Shown: piece by piece, positions 16,954 through 25,294 of the stretch
Numbering within the stretch: the stretch's first letter is position 1
How the letters are laid out: each line of letters begins with the position of its first letter
Notes under the pieces: generated by a model
What the model saw: only the letters and a program-made list of their open reading frames with translations
Database searches by the model: none
What the model was told of the DNA's origin: nothing
Assembly: GCF_014640155.1 (NCBI RefSeq)
Contig: NZ_BMGK01000012.1
Location: 53,482 to 86,802, forward strand
DNA length: 33,321 nt
DNA from: Planktosalinus lacus
GTDB taxonomy: Bacteria > Bacteroidota > Bacteroidia > Flavobacteriales > Flavobacteriaceae
Reading direction: 5' to 3'
Translations under genes and position numbers: made by a program

Positions 16954-17152
16954 ATTGCTGATTTGCTGATGCGCTGATTTGCAAAGGAATATGTAAACAA
17001 AAATTTTTAATTCTTAATTCTAATTTGGAATTTGGAATTTGGAATTTGGCGCTTGTCATACGTCCCTCGGCCGCCATAGGTTTGTCACTTACGCTTCATA
17101 GCTTCAGCGACGGAGCGCCGACGGCGCTGCTTGCAGTCCTATGTCTGTCCAC

Positions 17153-17755
17153 TTAAACCTCCCTCCCCGGATTCCCCACTACCGTCACCCCATCAGGAAC
17201 GTCTTTGATGATGACGGCACCGGCGCCGATGGTGCACCACTTACCGATGTTGATTCCTTGAATGACCTGGGCTCCGATTCCAATTTGGGTGCCCTCCCCT
17301 ACTTTTACATCTCCTGCCAAGGCAGCATTTGGGGAAATGTGCACATAATCGCTTAAAAGACAATCGTGCTCCACAACGGCACCGGAATTGATGATGCAGT
17401 GGTGGCCTACTTCAGCCTGTGAATTGATTATTGCACCGGGCATCACGACAGTACCGCTTTTTAGGGTTGCACGTGGAGAAACAATTGCAGATGGATGGAT
17501 TAAAGGTTCAGTAACGAGGAAGCCATTGCTTTCAGCAAGGTTTTTTCTGGTTTCATTGTTGCCTATGGCAAAAAGTACGGGTATATTTTTGTCTGGGTGT
17601 GCTTTGTCTTTGGGGAGCACCGGATACTCCAATAATTGACTAATACTTTCATCGTCATCAAATATTGTGACTACTTTTTTCCCGAGGGCTTCAATAATTT
17701 CGATGACCACTTTACCGTGGCCGCTGGCACCGTAAACATATAGTTGTTGACTCAT
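17153..17755 (-). CDS. PglD/NeuD-type sugar O/N-acyltransferase
   Basis: 200 aa from the ATG at 17755; an upstream Met in frame would overlap the previous gene and adds residues foreign to the family. Seen: an N-terminal nucleotide-sugar binding Rossmann unit (YVYGASGHGKVV, residues 7-17) and a left-handed beta-helix of hexapeptides from about residue 88, with the catalytic His in VVEHDCLL (H130). PglD acetylates the 4-amino group of UDP-amino sugars on the way to bacillosamine; NeuD acetylates sialic acid. It starts 1 bp after the stop of the PglC-type transferase, a pairing typical of the PglC/PglD branch. It is the last gene of the locus; a PLP aminotransferase (PglE) that usually follows is absent. 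Confidence 0.85.
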   Translation of the reverse strand: MSQQLYVYGASGHGKVVIEIIEALGKKVVTIFDDDESISQLLEYPVLPKDKAHPDKNIPVLFAIGNNETRKNLAESNGFLVTEPLIHPSAIVSPRATLKSGTVVMPGAIINSQAEVGHHCIINSGAVVEHDCLLSDYVHISPNAALAGDVKVGEGTQIGIGAQVIQGINIGKWCTIGAGAVIIKDVPDGVTVVGNPGREV

Positions 17756-17756
17756 A

Positions 17757-18359
17757 CTAATTCCCTTTAAACCGTTCTGTGGTGGCTTGCCCTGTGGTAT
17801 TGATGCCTTCAGAAACAAACACTTTTTTGATGGTTAAAAATAAGATTTTTAAATCCAATACAAAACTTTGATGCTCCACATACCACACATCCAATGCAAA
17901 TTTCTGTTCCCAGCTGATGGCATTCCTTCCATTCACCTGCGCCCAGCCGGTGATGCCGGGTTTGACATCGTGGCGTTTGCGTTGCTCTTCATTGTACAAG
18001 GGTAAATACTCCGGCAACAAGGGCCGCGGACCCACAAAGCTCATATCACCTTTTAATACGTTTAACAGCTGTGGCAGCTCGTCCAGGGATGTTTTGCGTA
18101 CAAACTTGCCTACTCCTGTGAGCCGCTCAGCATCTGGCAATAAATCACCCTGAGCGTCTTTAGCATCGGTCATGGTTTTGAATTTGATGATGTTGAAGAT
18201 GCGTCCGTTTTTCCCGGGGCGTGCCTGAATAAAAAAGGGATTGCCGTTGTTGGCGATGGTGAGGGCGAGTGTAACTAATAAGAACACCGGACTCAGCAAT
18301 AGCAGTGCGATTAAGGCGTAAAGGTGGTCGAGAGAGGGTTTGGTTAGGGTTTTGTACAT
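17757..18359 (-). CDS. Initiating sugar-phosphate transferase (PglC/WcaJ catalytic type)
   Basis: 200 aa, the short PglC-like form. Seen: an N-terminal re-entrant hydrophobic segment (residues 9-36) followed by the conserved [45 protein letters not shown] and [14 protein letters not shown] blocks. It transfers a sugar-1-phosphate from a UDP-sugar to undecaprenyl phosphate in the inner membrane, starting the repeat unit. Its first 48 codons are duplicated 1428 bp upstream (19645-19787), with the AAA ATPase gene in between. The functional copy therefore has a new upstream neighbour, and may now depend on read-through of or a promoter inside that cassette. Confidence 0.92.
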   Translation of the reverse strand: MYKTLTKPSLDHLYALIALLLLSPVFLLVTLALTIANNGNPFFIQARPGKNGRIFNIIKFKTMTDAKDAQGDLLPDAERLTGVGKFVRKTSLDELPQLLNVLKGDMSFVGPRPLLPEYLPLYNEEQRKRHDVKPGITGWAQVNGRNAISWEQKFALDVWYVEHQSFVLDLKILFLTIKKVFVSEGINTTGQATTERFKGN

Positions 18360-18362
18360 GGT
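18217..18362 (+). repeat. 146-bp direct repeat copy inside the intact sugar transferase gene
   Basis: Aligns gap-free with 19645-19790, with about 12 mismatches by eye. It covers the start codon and the first 48 codons. The two copies bracket the ATPase gene. Confidence 0.9.
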
Positions 18363-18382
18363 TTAGCCGTTAGATCTAGTAA

Positions 18383-19579
18383 TTAATATAAAAAACCAAA
18401 AAGCCATAAGGGTAGTTTGTTTTGATAGCCATATTCTATATCGTCTGCAACAATGTAGGCATTTTTTAAATCCTTAATTTGCCTTTTTGATTTTTCTTTC
18501 CCTCCAATTTCAAAAGCATAGGTATTGTTGACTAAAAAATCTGTTTTATTGTGGTAACTCAAGCTGTTACCTTGGCTTAGCTGATTGGCAAAAAACGCTT
18601 CCCTTACATTGCCTATATTGGTATTTAAGGGAGACAGCACAAACATCAAATTTGTATTTTCTAAATACACCTTAGCAGGTTTTTGAAGCTTGACATTACC
18701 ATGTGCCTCCTTTTGTAAATGAATGGTCAGCCCCACTTCTTGCAAGTAATGCAGGTAGGACAGTAACGTTGTTCTATGCATTTCCATTTTTTGGCTCAAT
18801 GCGGTTACATTAGGAATAAAAGGTACAGACTCAGCAATGATGGTTAATAGTTGTTTTATTTTAGGGACCAAACCAATATCCACGCCACGTAATAAAGGGA
18901 GTTCTACCTCCAGCATCATGTTAATGACTTCCTCCACACGCTGTTCATAAAGTTCAGGTTCTTCTTTGTAAAACGGATAATACCCATGTTTTAGGTAACT
19001 ACTGAAATAACGAAATGGTTTTATTTGATCGTTGATGGTTCCTGCCAGTTGCACATGTTCTGTTAGGATTTCATCGAGGGTGAATGGTTGAAATTTAATT
19101 CCGGTTTCAAGTGCCAGGTATTCTCTAAAAGACAAGCCTTGCATATGGTAAATAATTGCCCTGCGGCTTAAGTCAGCTCTGGAGTTTAAAATTTCTAAAA
19201 GTGATGAGCCGGTAAACACTACTTTGAGCTCTTGGTGGTCATCATAGATATTTTTTAACTCCTGTGCCCAATTTGGATACTTATGTACTTCATCCAGAAA
19301 TAAGTACTTTCCTCCATTTCTAACAAATTCATCAGCGAGACCAACCAAGGTCTTGCCTTTGAAACTAAATGAGTCTAAACTTACATACAGTGCATCTTCC
19401 AACTTGGTGCTGTAATTCAACTTGATGTACTGCAGGAGCAATGTTGTTTTACCTACACCTCTGGCACCTTTAATGCCAATTAATCTACTGTTCCAATTGA
19501 TATCGTCTATCAAACTTCTAACGAAATCAGTTTTAACAAGCTGTATTTTTGTACGATATCTTCTAAACAAATCCTCCAT
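18383..19579 (-). CDS. AAA_14 / DUF4143-type ATPase
   Basis: 398 aa from the ATG at 19579; a TTG seven codons upstream is less likely, because it falls inside the -7 element. Seen: Walker A GARGVGKTT (residues 39-46), Walker B KYLFLDEVH (91-99), a VVFTGSS sensor segment, a winged-helix-like middle (TALSQKMEMHRTTLLSYLHYLQEVGL) and a C-terminal DUF4143 part with YAFEIGGKEK (about 354-363), which resembles a PD-(D/E)xK nuclease core. The biological role of this widespread family is unknown. It has nothing to do with polysaccharide synthesis, has its own promoter, and lies exactly between duplicated 5' ends of the sugar transferase gene, so it looks like a recently inserted cargo gene. Confidence 0.88.
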   Translation of the reverse strand: MEDLFRRYRTKIQLVKTDFVRSLIDDINWNSRLIGIKGARGVGKTTLLLQYIKLNYSTKLEDALYVSLDSFSFKGKTLVGLADEFVRNGGKYLFLDEVHKYPNWAQELKNIYDDHQELKVVFTGSSLLEILNSRADLSRRAIIYHMQGLSFREYLALETGIKFQPFTLDEILTEHVQLAGTINDQIKPFRYFSSYLKHGYYPFYKEEPELYEQRVEEVINMMLEVELPLLRGVDIGLVPKIKQLLTIIAESVPFIPNVTALSQKMEMHRTTLLSYLHYLQEVGLTIHLQKEAHGNVKLQKPAKVYLENTNLMFVLSPLNTNIGNVREAFFANQLSQGNSLSYHNKTDFLVNNTYAFEIGGKEKSKRQIKDLKNAYIVADDIEYGYQNKLPLWLFGFLY

Positions 19580-19597
19580 AACGTCTGTTTTAATGTA

Positions 19598-19626
19598 CAA
19601 ATATAGGTAATTTTTGCATATCGTAA
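19598..19626 (-). promoter_or_regulatory. Promoter of the ATPase cassette
   Basis: On the minus strand TTA (19626-19624), an 18-nt spacer, then TATATTTG (19605-19598), matching TAnnTTTG with a near-match at -33. It ends 18 bp before the ATPase ATG and lies inside the inserted segment, so the cassette can be expressed on its own. Confidence 0.5.
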
Positions 19627-19644
19627 TGTACTATTTTGCGTTTT

Positions 19645-19787
19645 GGGCGGGCTTTTATAAAAAAGGGTTTGCCGTTGTTGGCGATGGTGAGGGCGAGTGT
19701 GACCAACAAGAACACCGGACTCAGCAATAGCAGTGCGATTAAGGCGCAAAGGTGGTCGAGGATGGGTTTGGTTAGGGTTTTGTACAT
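19645..19787 (-). pseudogene. 5' fragment of the PglC-type sugar transferase gene
   Basis: Starts with the ATG at 19787 and encodes [20 protein letters not shown] and onward, ending in NGKPFFIKARP, nearly the same as residues 1-48 of the intact protein. After that the similarity stops and the frame runs into unrelated sequence. It marks the original 5' end of the gene, or the arriving homologous end, split off by the ATPase cassette. Confidence 0.88.
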
Positions 19788-19834
19788 GGTGGGTTCAAAG
19801 GTACGGCATTTTGATAAAATTGGGATACTTGGTT

Positions 19835-19997
19835 GATGAGATTGCCGCGCTCCGCTCCCTCCTTCGGCGGGCACGCGCAATGACCCCCATTACTAGAAGG
19901 TTTTGCTTTAACGAATTACGGCAAGCCGAAACTACATTGAAAAAGGAGTCATTGCGAGCAGCGTTGCCTTTGGCAACGACTGCGAAGCAATCTCATC
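19835..19997. repeat. Palindromic intergenic repeat element
   Basis: Ends are inverted: GATGAGATTGC at 19835-19845 and GCAATCTCATC at 19987-19997. Inner parts are also inverted: GCAATGAC at 19877-19884 and GTCATTGC at 19948-19955. Each half thus resembles the GTCATTGCGAGC...GCAATCTC type of extragenic palindrome common in this phylum. It fills the gap between the sugar transferase fragment and the glycosyltransferase gene. Confidence 0.8.
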
Positions 19998-20012
19998 GAG
20001 TAAGTACAATCG

Positions 20013-21233
20013 TCATTGATCTTCCCCACCAAGTGTACGATACTCCTCAAGTATCGCCTCCCACACCACCCGTTGCTCATAGCGTTCACAAATCATAGGG
20101 CGGGCGTTTTGTTGTAGTTGGGTGTACAGTTTGTTGTCTGTTTGGAGCTGTTGCATCTTTTCGAAAAGGACGTCGGTGTCTTTCACTGGGATAACCAGCC
20201 CATTCTTCCCCACTTCAATGATTTCGTTGCAGCCGTTAATATCGGTAACGATGGCAGGCAAACCCATCGCTCCGGCTTGCATGACCACATTGGGGAATCC
20301 CTCGCGGTAACTGGGGAACGCCAGGGCGTGACTGATGGCCAGATAGGGACGTACGTCTTTCTGGAAGCCTACGGTGAGGATGTTAGGGTTGTTTTGGATT
20401 TGGTGCAGGGTTTGAGGTTGCAGGGGGTCTAATTCAGATTCGAAAGGTCCTACTAATAACAATTTGGTCGTGCGGGGTGAGATTCCTTCACCCCAACTTT
20501 GTTGGGGTTCGGAATGACTTTCCTTTGAATCACCACCCGTTTGACGGGTGAAGGCTTTTACTAACTCGTTAATGCCTTTATCCCCCACTAGACGGCCTAC
20601 AAATACATAGACAAAGTCGTTTGGTTGAATATTGAGTTGGCTTCTCAAGACCTCTTTTTGATTATTGCTTATTTGCTCAGTATTGAAGTGAGTAGTGTCG
20701 ATGCCGTTGGAGCTGCCTTTTGCTATTACTTTTAGCTTTGTAGCCTTACAGTAGGCTTGTTGAAGTATAATGTCATAGAGGCCTTTGGAGTTGGGGTAGA
20801 CCTTTGTGGCACAGCTATAAGTAAATTTTTCAACAGTGTCAAGGAGTTTACGTTTGGCGCCGGTGGCTTCCAGCAAGGGTAAGCCGGCTACGGTATGCAA
20901 GCGGTGCGGCACCCCGGCGAGTTTGGCGGCCAGCATGCCCACAGTACCGGCTTTTGGGGTATGGGTGTGGACGATGTGTGGTTTTTCTTTTTTGAAAAGT
21001 CTGTAGAGTTGCCATACGGCCTTAAGATCCTGTAAAGTTGTTATCGACCGGGTCATCTTCACTTGAACTGTGGATACCCCTTCCCTTCTTTCCACTTCTT
21101 TTAACTCCTCCTCGGGCCCAGAAGACACCGCTAGCACTTCAAAATGGGCCTTCATAAACCGCAACTGCCCTTTTATCAAGACGTTTAAGGATAAAGGGAC
21201 AGTGGTGATGCGGATGAGTTTGGGTTTAAGCAT
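20013..21233 (-). CDS. Glycosyltransferase family 4 (PglA-like) with in-frame repeat insertion
   Basis: 406 aa. Seen: an N-terminal acceptor half (HIVHTHTPKAGTVGMLAAKLAG, residues 87-108), an FVGRLVGDKGINELVKAF nucleotide-sugar motif (211-228), LLLVGPFESELDPL (258-271) and SYREGFPNVVMQAGAMGLP (308-326). This is the PglA/WbpH-like subgroup that adds the second sugar to the lipid-linked primer in the cytoplasm. Between R230 and T256 there are about 25 extra residues (DSKESHSEPQQSWGEGISPR) that break the usual short link between the two motifs; the DNA under them is a palindromic repeat. The frame is kept, so the enzyme may still work. The start overlaps the stop of the preceding gene by 1 nt. 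Confidence 0.9.
   Translation of the reverse strand: MLKPKLIRITTVPLSLNVLIKGQLRFMKAHFEVLAVSSGPEEELKEVERREGVSTVQVKMTRSITTLQDLKAVWQLYRLFKKEKPHIVHTHTPKAGTVGMLAAKLAGVPHRLHTVAGLPLLEATGAKRKLLDTVEKFTYSCATKVYPNSKGLYDIILQQAYCKATKLKVIAKGSSNGIDTTHFNTEQISNNQKEVLRSQLNIQPNDFVYVFVGRLVGDKGINELVKAFTRQTGGDSKESHSEPQQSWGEGISPRTTKLLLVGPFESELDPLQPQTLHQIQNNPNILTVGFQKDVRPYLAISHALAFPSYREGFPNVVMQAGAMGLPAIVTDINGCNEIIEVGKNGLVIPVKDTDVLFEKMQQLQTDNKLYTQLQQNARPMICERYEQRVVWEAILEEYRTLGGEDQ
20479..20550. repeat. Palindromic repeat element inside the glycosyltransferase gene
   Basis: GAGATTCC at 20479-20486 and GGAATGAC at 20511-20518 frame a perfect hairpin CCCCAAC-TTT-GTTGGGG (20491-20507). A second perfect hairpin CACCCGT-TTG-ACGGGTG lies at 20534-20550. 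This is the same style as intergenic palindromes of the phylum, but sits in coding sequence without a frameshift. Confidence 0.8.
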
Positions 21234-22615
21234 TAATTAATAAGGTGTTTAATATTATTTTTTACCATTCTAAATTTACCACTCTTCTCTACCGGAATAT
21301 CATCTACATATTTTATTTTCAACTCCATTTTATTTCCTAGTCTGTCCTTCCAATTTTGAATAAATTTAGACTCTTGATTGGTATTATAAATATTTTCATC
21401 CTTAACAATAATAAGGTCAATTCTATTTAATTTATTTTGTAAAATCTGATATTTTATAACACCTTCTACATCTTTCACCGCATTTGCAACATTAATTATA
21501 TTAATCTTTCCATTTTCAGGAGAATATATATAATCATCGACACGACCTAAAATTTCTTTAACTAAAGGGTTGTTGTTACTACAAGTACACGTAACTGATT
21601 CATCTTCCAAAGTTATAGAGTCACCTATGTCATACCTTATCAATGGAGTGCCTTCATTAGTAAAACTCGTTACAACTAATCTTCCTGATTGAGTAGGATG
21701 GTTATTTTCATCTAAAACCTCAAAAACACCACTTTGAAGTTCTAAATGTAGTTTGTTGTTTTTGCATTCAAAAATAAATGGGGCTCCTTCAGAAGAAGCA
21801 TATTGGTCATAGAGTTTTGTTTTAAAAAAACGCTCTATTCTAGCTCTCATTTCGAGTGTGATGGTTTCTGCTGTAGGGAAAACTGCTTTTACAGTATCAG
21901 CAGGAAAATCATATCCATTTAATAATCCATATTTAGCAATTTCTAGCATTGTAGAAGGAAAACCTACTAAGTATTGCGGCTTGTATTTGATTAAATCTTC
22001 AACATAATACTTTAGGTAATCCTCATTAATATGAAAAGTAGAATAATACCGTACTTTATGAATAAAATCTGTTTTCCAAAAACGGTTGTTTTTTATATCA
22101 CGAGAAGTCAATAAGTTTTTACCCGAAAACCAAGCGGTTTTTTTTCGTAATTCATAGCCAAAACGGGAGCGAAAATCATCTAAGAAAGCAAAGCGCTCTT
22201 GGCTATTATGGGCAAAATTTTGTACTTCTAACGATTTACCTGTAGTCCCTCCTGTTTTTGATTTTTCTAACTTTTCCTCAGTTTGCACAACAACTGATTC
22301 AATATTTTGACGGAGTGTTTCTTTGTCTAAGATGGGTAAGTTTTGTATATTTTGAATATCTGAAGCATTAGGTATATTGCAAAGTGTTTTTTGGTAATAA
22401 GCTGAATTTTGTTTTGCAAACTCAATAAGTTTTTTAAACCGCTCTGCTTGATACCTTTTCAACTCTTCTAAAGATAGAGTTCTGTTTTTTTCCTTCTCTT
22501 CTCTAAATACTTTATAACTTCCTCCATAGCGAATTTTATATGCCTTATAGTTGTACAAAACTACCAATAGGTTTTGAAAGACATGGGGGAGAATGTTATA
22601 TATTTTTTCTTTCAT
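21233..22615 (-). CDS. CapK/PaaK-like adenylate-forming enzyme
   Basis: 460 aa. Related to phenylacetate-CoA ligase; the AMP-binding loop SKTGGTTGKSLE (residues 119-130), a YASSEGAPF segment, and TSFTNEGTPLIRYDIGD and GRVDDYIYSPENGK are typical. CapK-like members are widespread in capsule and LPS loci but their substrate is unproven; activation of an acyl or amino acid substituent for the polysaccharide is the usual suggestion. The gene overlaps the downstream glycosyltransferase by 1 nt, so they are co-translated. 113 bp of AT-rich DNA separates it from the polymerase gene. Confidence 0.85.
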   Translation of the reverse strand: MKEKIYNILPHVFQNLLVVLYNYKAYKIRYGGSYKVFREEKEKNRTLSLEELKRYQAERFKKLIEFAKQNSAYYQKTLCNIPNASDIQNIQNLPILDKETLRQNIESVVVQTEEKLEKSKTGGTTGKSLEVQNFAHNSQERFAFLDDFRSRFGYELRKKTAWFSGKNLLTSRDIKNNRFWKTDFIHKVRYYSTFHINEDYLKYYVEDLIKYKPQYLVGFPSTMLEIAKYGLLNGYDFPADTVKAVFPTAETITLEMRARIERFFKTKLYDQYASSEGAPFIFECKNNKLHLELQSGVFEVLDENNHPTQSGRLVVTSFTNEGTPLIRYDIGDSITLEDESVTCTCSNNNPLVKEILGRVDDYIYSPENGKINIINVANAVKDVEGVIKYQILQNKLNRIDLIIVKDENIYNTNQESKFIQNWKDRLGNKMELKIKYVDDIPVEKSGKFRMVKNNIKHLIN

Positions 22616-22728
22616 AAAAAAAATAACTTTTAATTATTGATAATTTTTTTAGTTATTCTTCCAATTGGACAAAAGTCACCTGCTACTAGTATTTTCATAT
22701 ATTAAGGTTATTTATAAATAGTGATAGT

Positions 22729-23982
22729 TTAATATAAATAAAAATCCATTCCTTCAATAATGATCCAAAACAGATTACCATACCAAAATGTTGGGGTTAG
22801 AATGAGTATGGGCAATAAAACATTAATGAATAAAATATTGAAAGAAAATACAGGTAATGACCACCCAATCAATCTTTTTATATTTACTTCTTTGTAAACT
22901 GTATAAATTTTCACCAAGAGCAATATCATAAATAAATGCGCAATACCTAAAAATCGTGCTCCTGAGGGAATCGTAGATAAAACAAAAGATAGACAATAAA
23001 AGAAAATCACAAAAGCAAATAGCTTTGTAAACTCAGATTTATCGCCTACACTCTTTTTTAGAAGTTTTCTGATAAACAATACCATCACAAAAACCCAGAT
23101 TTTAATTCCATAATCAAAATAGGTTTTAACATTTAAATAAAGTGAGTTGTCTTTTCTGCTATCAACTAGATTTGCAACCTCTGAACTGTTCAAAAATTCC
23201 ATTCTATTCCCTATAGCACCAGAAAAGATGTCCATTTGACTTAAAAACCCGATTTTTATCAAATTCGTCTCTAAAAACCATGATGCCAAAAATGTGATAA
23301 CAAACACATAATAAAGTAGGGGTTTTACACCAATTTTATTGTAAAAAAATTGATGAACTAATTTATAAAGTATAAATATTGGAATTACAGGAAGAAAACC
23401 ATAATGAAATAAGGGTGTAATTAAAATACCTATAACCCAAATTGATTTTTTTTGAAAGATAAAATTGTATAAAGAATAAAAAAGGACTAAAGCACCGGTA
23501 TTAAACCTAAAGCCGTTTACATTTACTAAAGAAACATAGTATGTAAAAAATATAAGTGATAGAAAAAACAAATACGTGTCACTATTAGACCCTCGTTCTT
23601 TCACTAAGACTCTCAATGACAAATAGCTAAACACACCATACACCAAGCCTGCGAAGGCATACATTACTTTAGGATTCGAAGAAAATATGGAGACAAAATA
23701 AAACAACAACAATCGATACAAGTCCCTCAACTCACCTTCGCGGTACAACCTGACTAAAGCATTGTAATCAAGCGTATTGTCAAACCGCATAAATGCCTCA
23801 GCATAACGAAGGGAATCTGCTGAAGTATTAGAAAATGAGATGGCATATCCTATCACCATTGCAAACAAAACATATACTATTCCACTGACTCTTGAACGAA
23901 TATTGTATAACGACAAGCAAAAGCCCACTAGAGGCTGAATAAAGAATACCGGTAAACCAAGACCTGCAATTTTCTTGTTCAT
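22729..23982 (-). CDS. EpsG-like polysaccharide polymerase (Wzy role)
   Basis: 417 aa with about ten to twelve hydrophobic helices and little else. The N-terminal SFSNTSADSLRYAEAFMRF (about residues 50-68) resembles the conserved D-x-x-x-Y loop of the EpsG family, and the protein has the long hydrophilic loop rich in charged residues in the middle. In a locus with a Wzx flippase and a PglC-type primer enzyme, it is the only candidate for the repeat-unit polymerase, acting in the periplasm-facing side of the inner membrane. AT content is clearly higher than in the flanking sugar-nucleotide genes. Confidence 0.78.
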   Translation of the reverse strand: MNKKIAGLGLPVFFIQPLVGFCLSLYNIRSRVSGIVYVLFAMVIGYAISFSNTSADSLRYAEAFMRFDNTLDYNALVRLYREGELRDLYRLLLFYFVSIFSSNPKVMYAFAGLVYGVFSYLSLRVLVKERGSNSDTYLFFLSLIFFTYYVSLVNVNGFRFNTGALVLFYSLYNFIFQKKSIWVIGILITPLFHYGFLPVIPIFILYKLVHQFFYNKIGVKPLLYYVFVITFLASWFLETNLIKIGFLSQMDIFSGAIGNRMEFLNSSEVANLVDSRKDNSLYLNVKTYFDYGIKIWVFVMVLFIRKLLKKSVGDKSEFTKLFAFVIFFYCLSFVLSTIPSGARFLGIAHLFMILLLVKIYTVYKEVNIKRLIGWSLPVFSFNILFINVLLPILILTPTFWYGNLFWIIIEGMDFYLY

Positions 23983-23994
23983 TAATTAAATATT

Positions 23995-25293
23995 TTATTC
24001 AAATAACTCTTCAAATACCACTCCTTGAGATACTCTATCAAACTCGGGGTAAAATTTGTATGGGAGCGGTTCAGATAATTTGCCAGATTTATATTTAGAA
24101 ATAATTTCTTTAAATGTTTCAACTGATTTATTTAAATCAAAATTAGTGGTGTCAAAATTCCAACCCAGTTTATTTTCAAAGATGATTTTTGTAGGTTCAG
24201 AATCATAAGGGGCAAAATTTATTATGGGTCTTCGAGCACCTAAATACTCAAAAAACTTTATCGGTACTCCTGTATAGTGGGTTGGTATATTTGCTACAAT
24301 CAACCAGAGCAAGTCTGAGGACACAATGTTTTCTAGCACTTTAGCCCTTGGTATGTTTCCAATAAAATTGATTACCGCAAAGGACTTGAATTTTTTTAAT
24401 TCGTCAATCAATTCATCATCAAAATTACCTGCAATACGAACTTCAATATCTTCAGTAGTTATTATTTTGTTTTCTAACAAGCTATCGAATATTTTAAACA
24501 ACGGAAAAGGAGACCTTACACCACGATAAAAGCTACCGGCGTAGAATAGTGTCATTTTTTTATTTTGAGTATTCGCAATGTTTAAATTTTCAAAATCTGA
24601 AACATCAAAACCGTTATAGATAACCCTAAATTTTTTTTGGTGTTTAGGAAAATGCTTTGCATAAATATGTTGCATTGAATGTGATATAAATGAAACTTTA
24701 TCAGCGTTTTTTATTACTGAAACTTCCAATTTTTTATTGATCCATTGCTTTAAATTGCTTACTTTATCTGTATGCTCTACAAAATGAAAATCTCTCAATT
24801 CACTAATCCATTTAACACTCTTTTTTTTAGATTTAATGAATTTACCGATTAAATGATTTGAGAATGAAGGTGAAGTGGTAAATACAATGTCAGTTTGGTT
24901 GATTAGGTCTTTATTTTTAATCAAGTACCAACAAACTTTTGGATACCAAAAAATAGCTTGATCCGGCACTATTAATGACGATAAAAATTTAACTAACGAA
25001 GATTTAAGTTTAGCTTTTAAGCTTTTTTTACTTTGTAGAGCGTCAGTTTTATTTTTTCTTAAACCCGTTACACTTTTTCCTAAAAGACTATTCACTTTTA
25101 TCAACTCAACGAGTGGCAAGTCCGGATTAAAGCCTTCATTCACTCCCCAAGTAGTGTCAGGATTGCCACAGGTTATTGCCGTAACGTTATAGTTGTTTTT
25201 GTCAAGATATTTTGCCACCGCATAAGGTCGTTGTGCCGCCGGCACATTAGACGGCGGATAGCTATTAGAAATGATGAGTAGGTTTTTTTTCAT
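23995..25293 (-). CDS. Glycosyltransferase family 4
   Basis: 432 aa, GT-B type. Seen: N-terminal NLLIISNSYPPSNVPAAQRPYAVAKYL, the typical flavobacterial GT4 start; WISELRDFHFVEH in the middle; FYAGSFYRGVRSPFPLFKIF; and near the C-terminus GVPIKFFEYLGARRPIINF, the conserved KxFEYL donor-binding stretch. It adds one sugar of the repeat unit; donor and linkage cannot be read. Lies 1 bp after the acyltransferase gene and 12 bp before the polymerase gene, all on one transcript. Confidence 0.88.
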   Translation of the reverse strand: MKKNLLIISNSYPPSNVPAAQRPYAVAKYLDKNNYNVTAITCGNPDTTWGVNEGFNPDLPLVELIKVNSLLGKSVTGLRKNKTDALQSKKSLKAKLKSSLVKFLSSLIVPDQAIFWYPKVCWYLIKNKDLINQTDIVFTTSPSFSNHLIGKFIKSKKKSVKWISELRDFHFVEHTDKVSNLKQWINKKLEVSVIKNADKVSFISHSMQHIYAKHFPKHQKKFRVIYNGFDVSDFENLNIANTQNKKMTLFYAGSFYRGVRSPFPLFKIFDSLLENKIITTEDIEVRIAGNFDDELIDELKKFKSFAVINFIGNIPRAKVLENIVSSDLLWLIVANIPTHYTGVPIKFFEYLGARRPIINFAPYDSEPTKIIFENKLGWNFDTTNFDLNKSVETFKEIISKYKSGKLSEPLPYKFYPEFDRVSQGVVFEELFE

Positions 25294-25294
25294 T

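Larger units (their letters stand above)
16309..17152. repeat. Repeat island 4 upstream of hipBST
   Basis: 844 bp without a supported gene. After the hipB promoter region (16309-16380) there is unremarkable AT-rich sequence to about 16560, then a 192-bp-period tandem duplication (16581-16953), a TTTGGAA array (17023-17049), an inverted and decayed TGGTCAAC-type module (CGTCCCT at 17061, ATAGGTTTGTCAC to 17087) and a GC-rich hairpin AGCGCCG/CGGCGCT at 17114-17128. Confidence 0.7.

Noticed and set aside
16577-17077. 166-codon minus-strand frame with a repeated peptide
   Set aside because: It is the translated 192-bp tandem duplication plus TTTGGAA repeats. The repeats keep the frame because 192 is divisible by three. 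No domain, no start context.
17756-17818. Upstream start for the PglD/NeuD-type gene at 17818
   Set aside because: It would overlap the sugar transferase by 62 bp; the added 21 residues do not fit the family, and the ATG at 17755 directly gives the YVYGASGHGK start.
19590-19880. 96-codon frame as an intact small gene
   Set aside because: Only residues 32-79 match the sugar transferase; the first 31 codons read through a palindromic repeat and the end is out of register, so it is a gene fragment.
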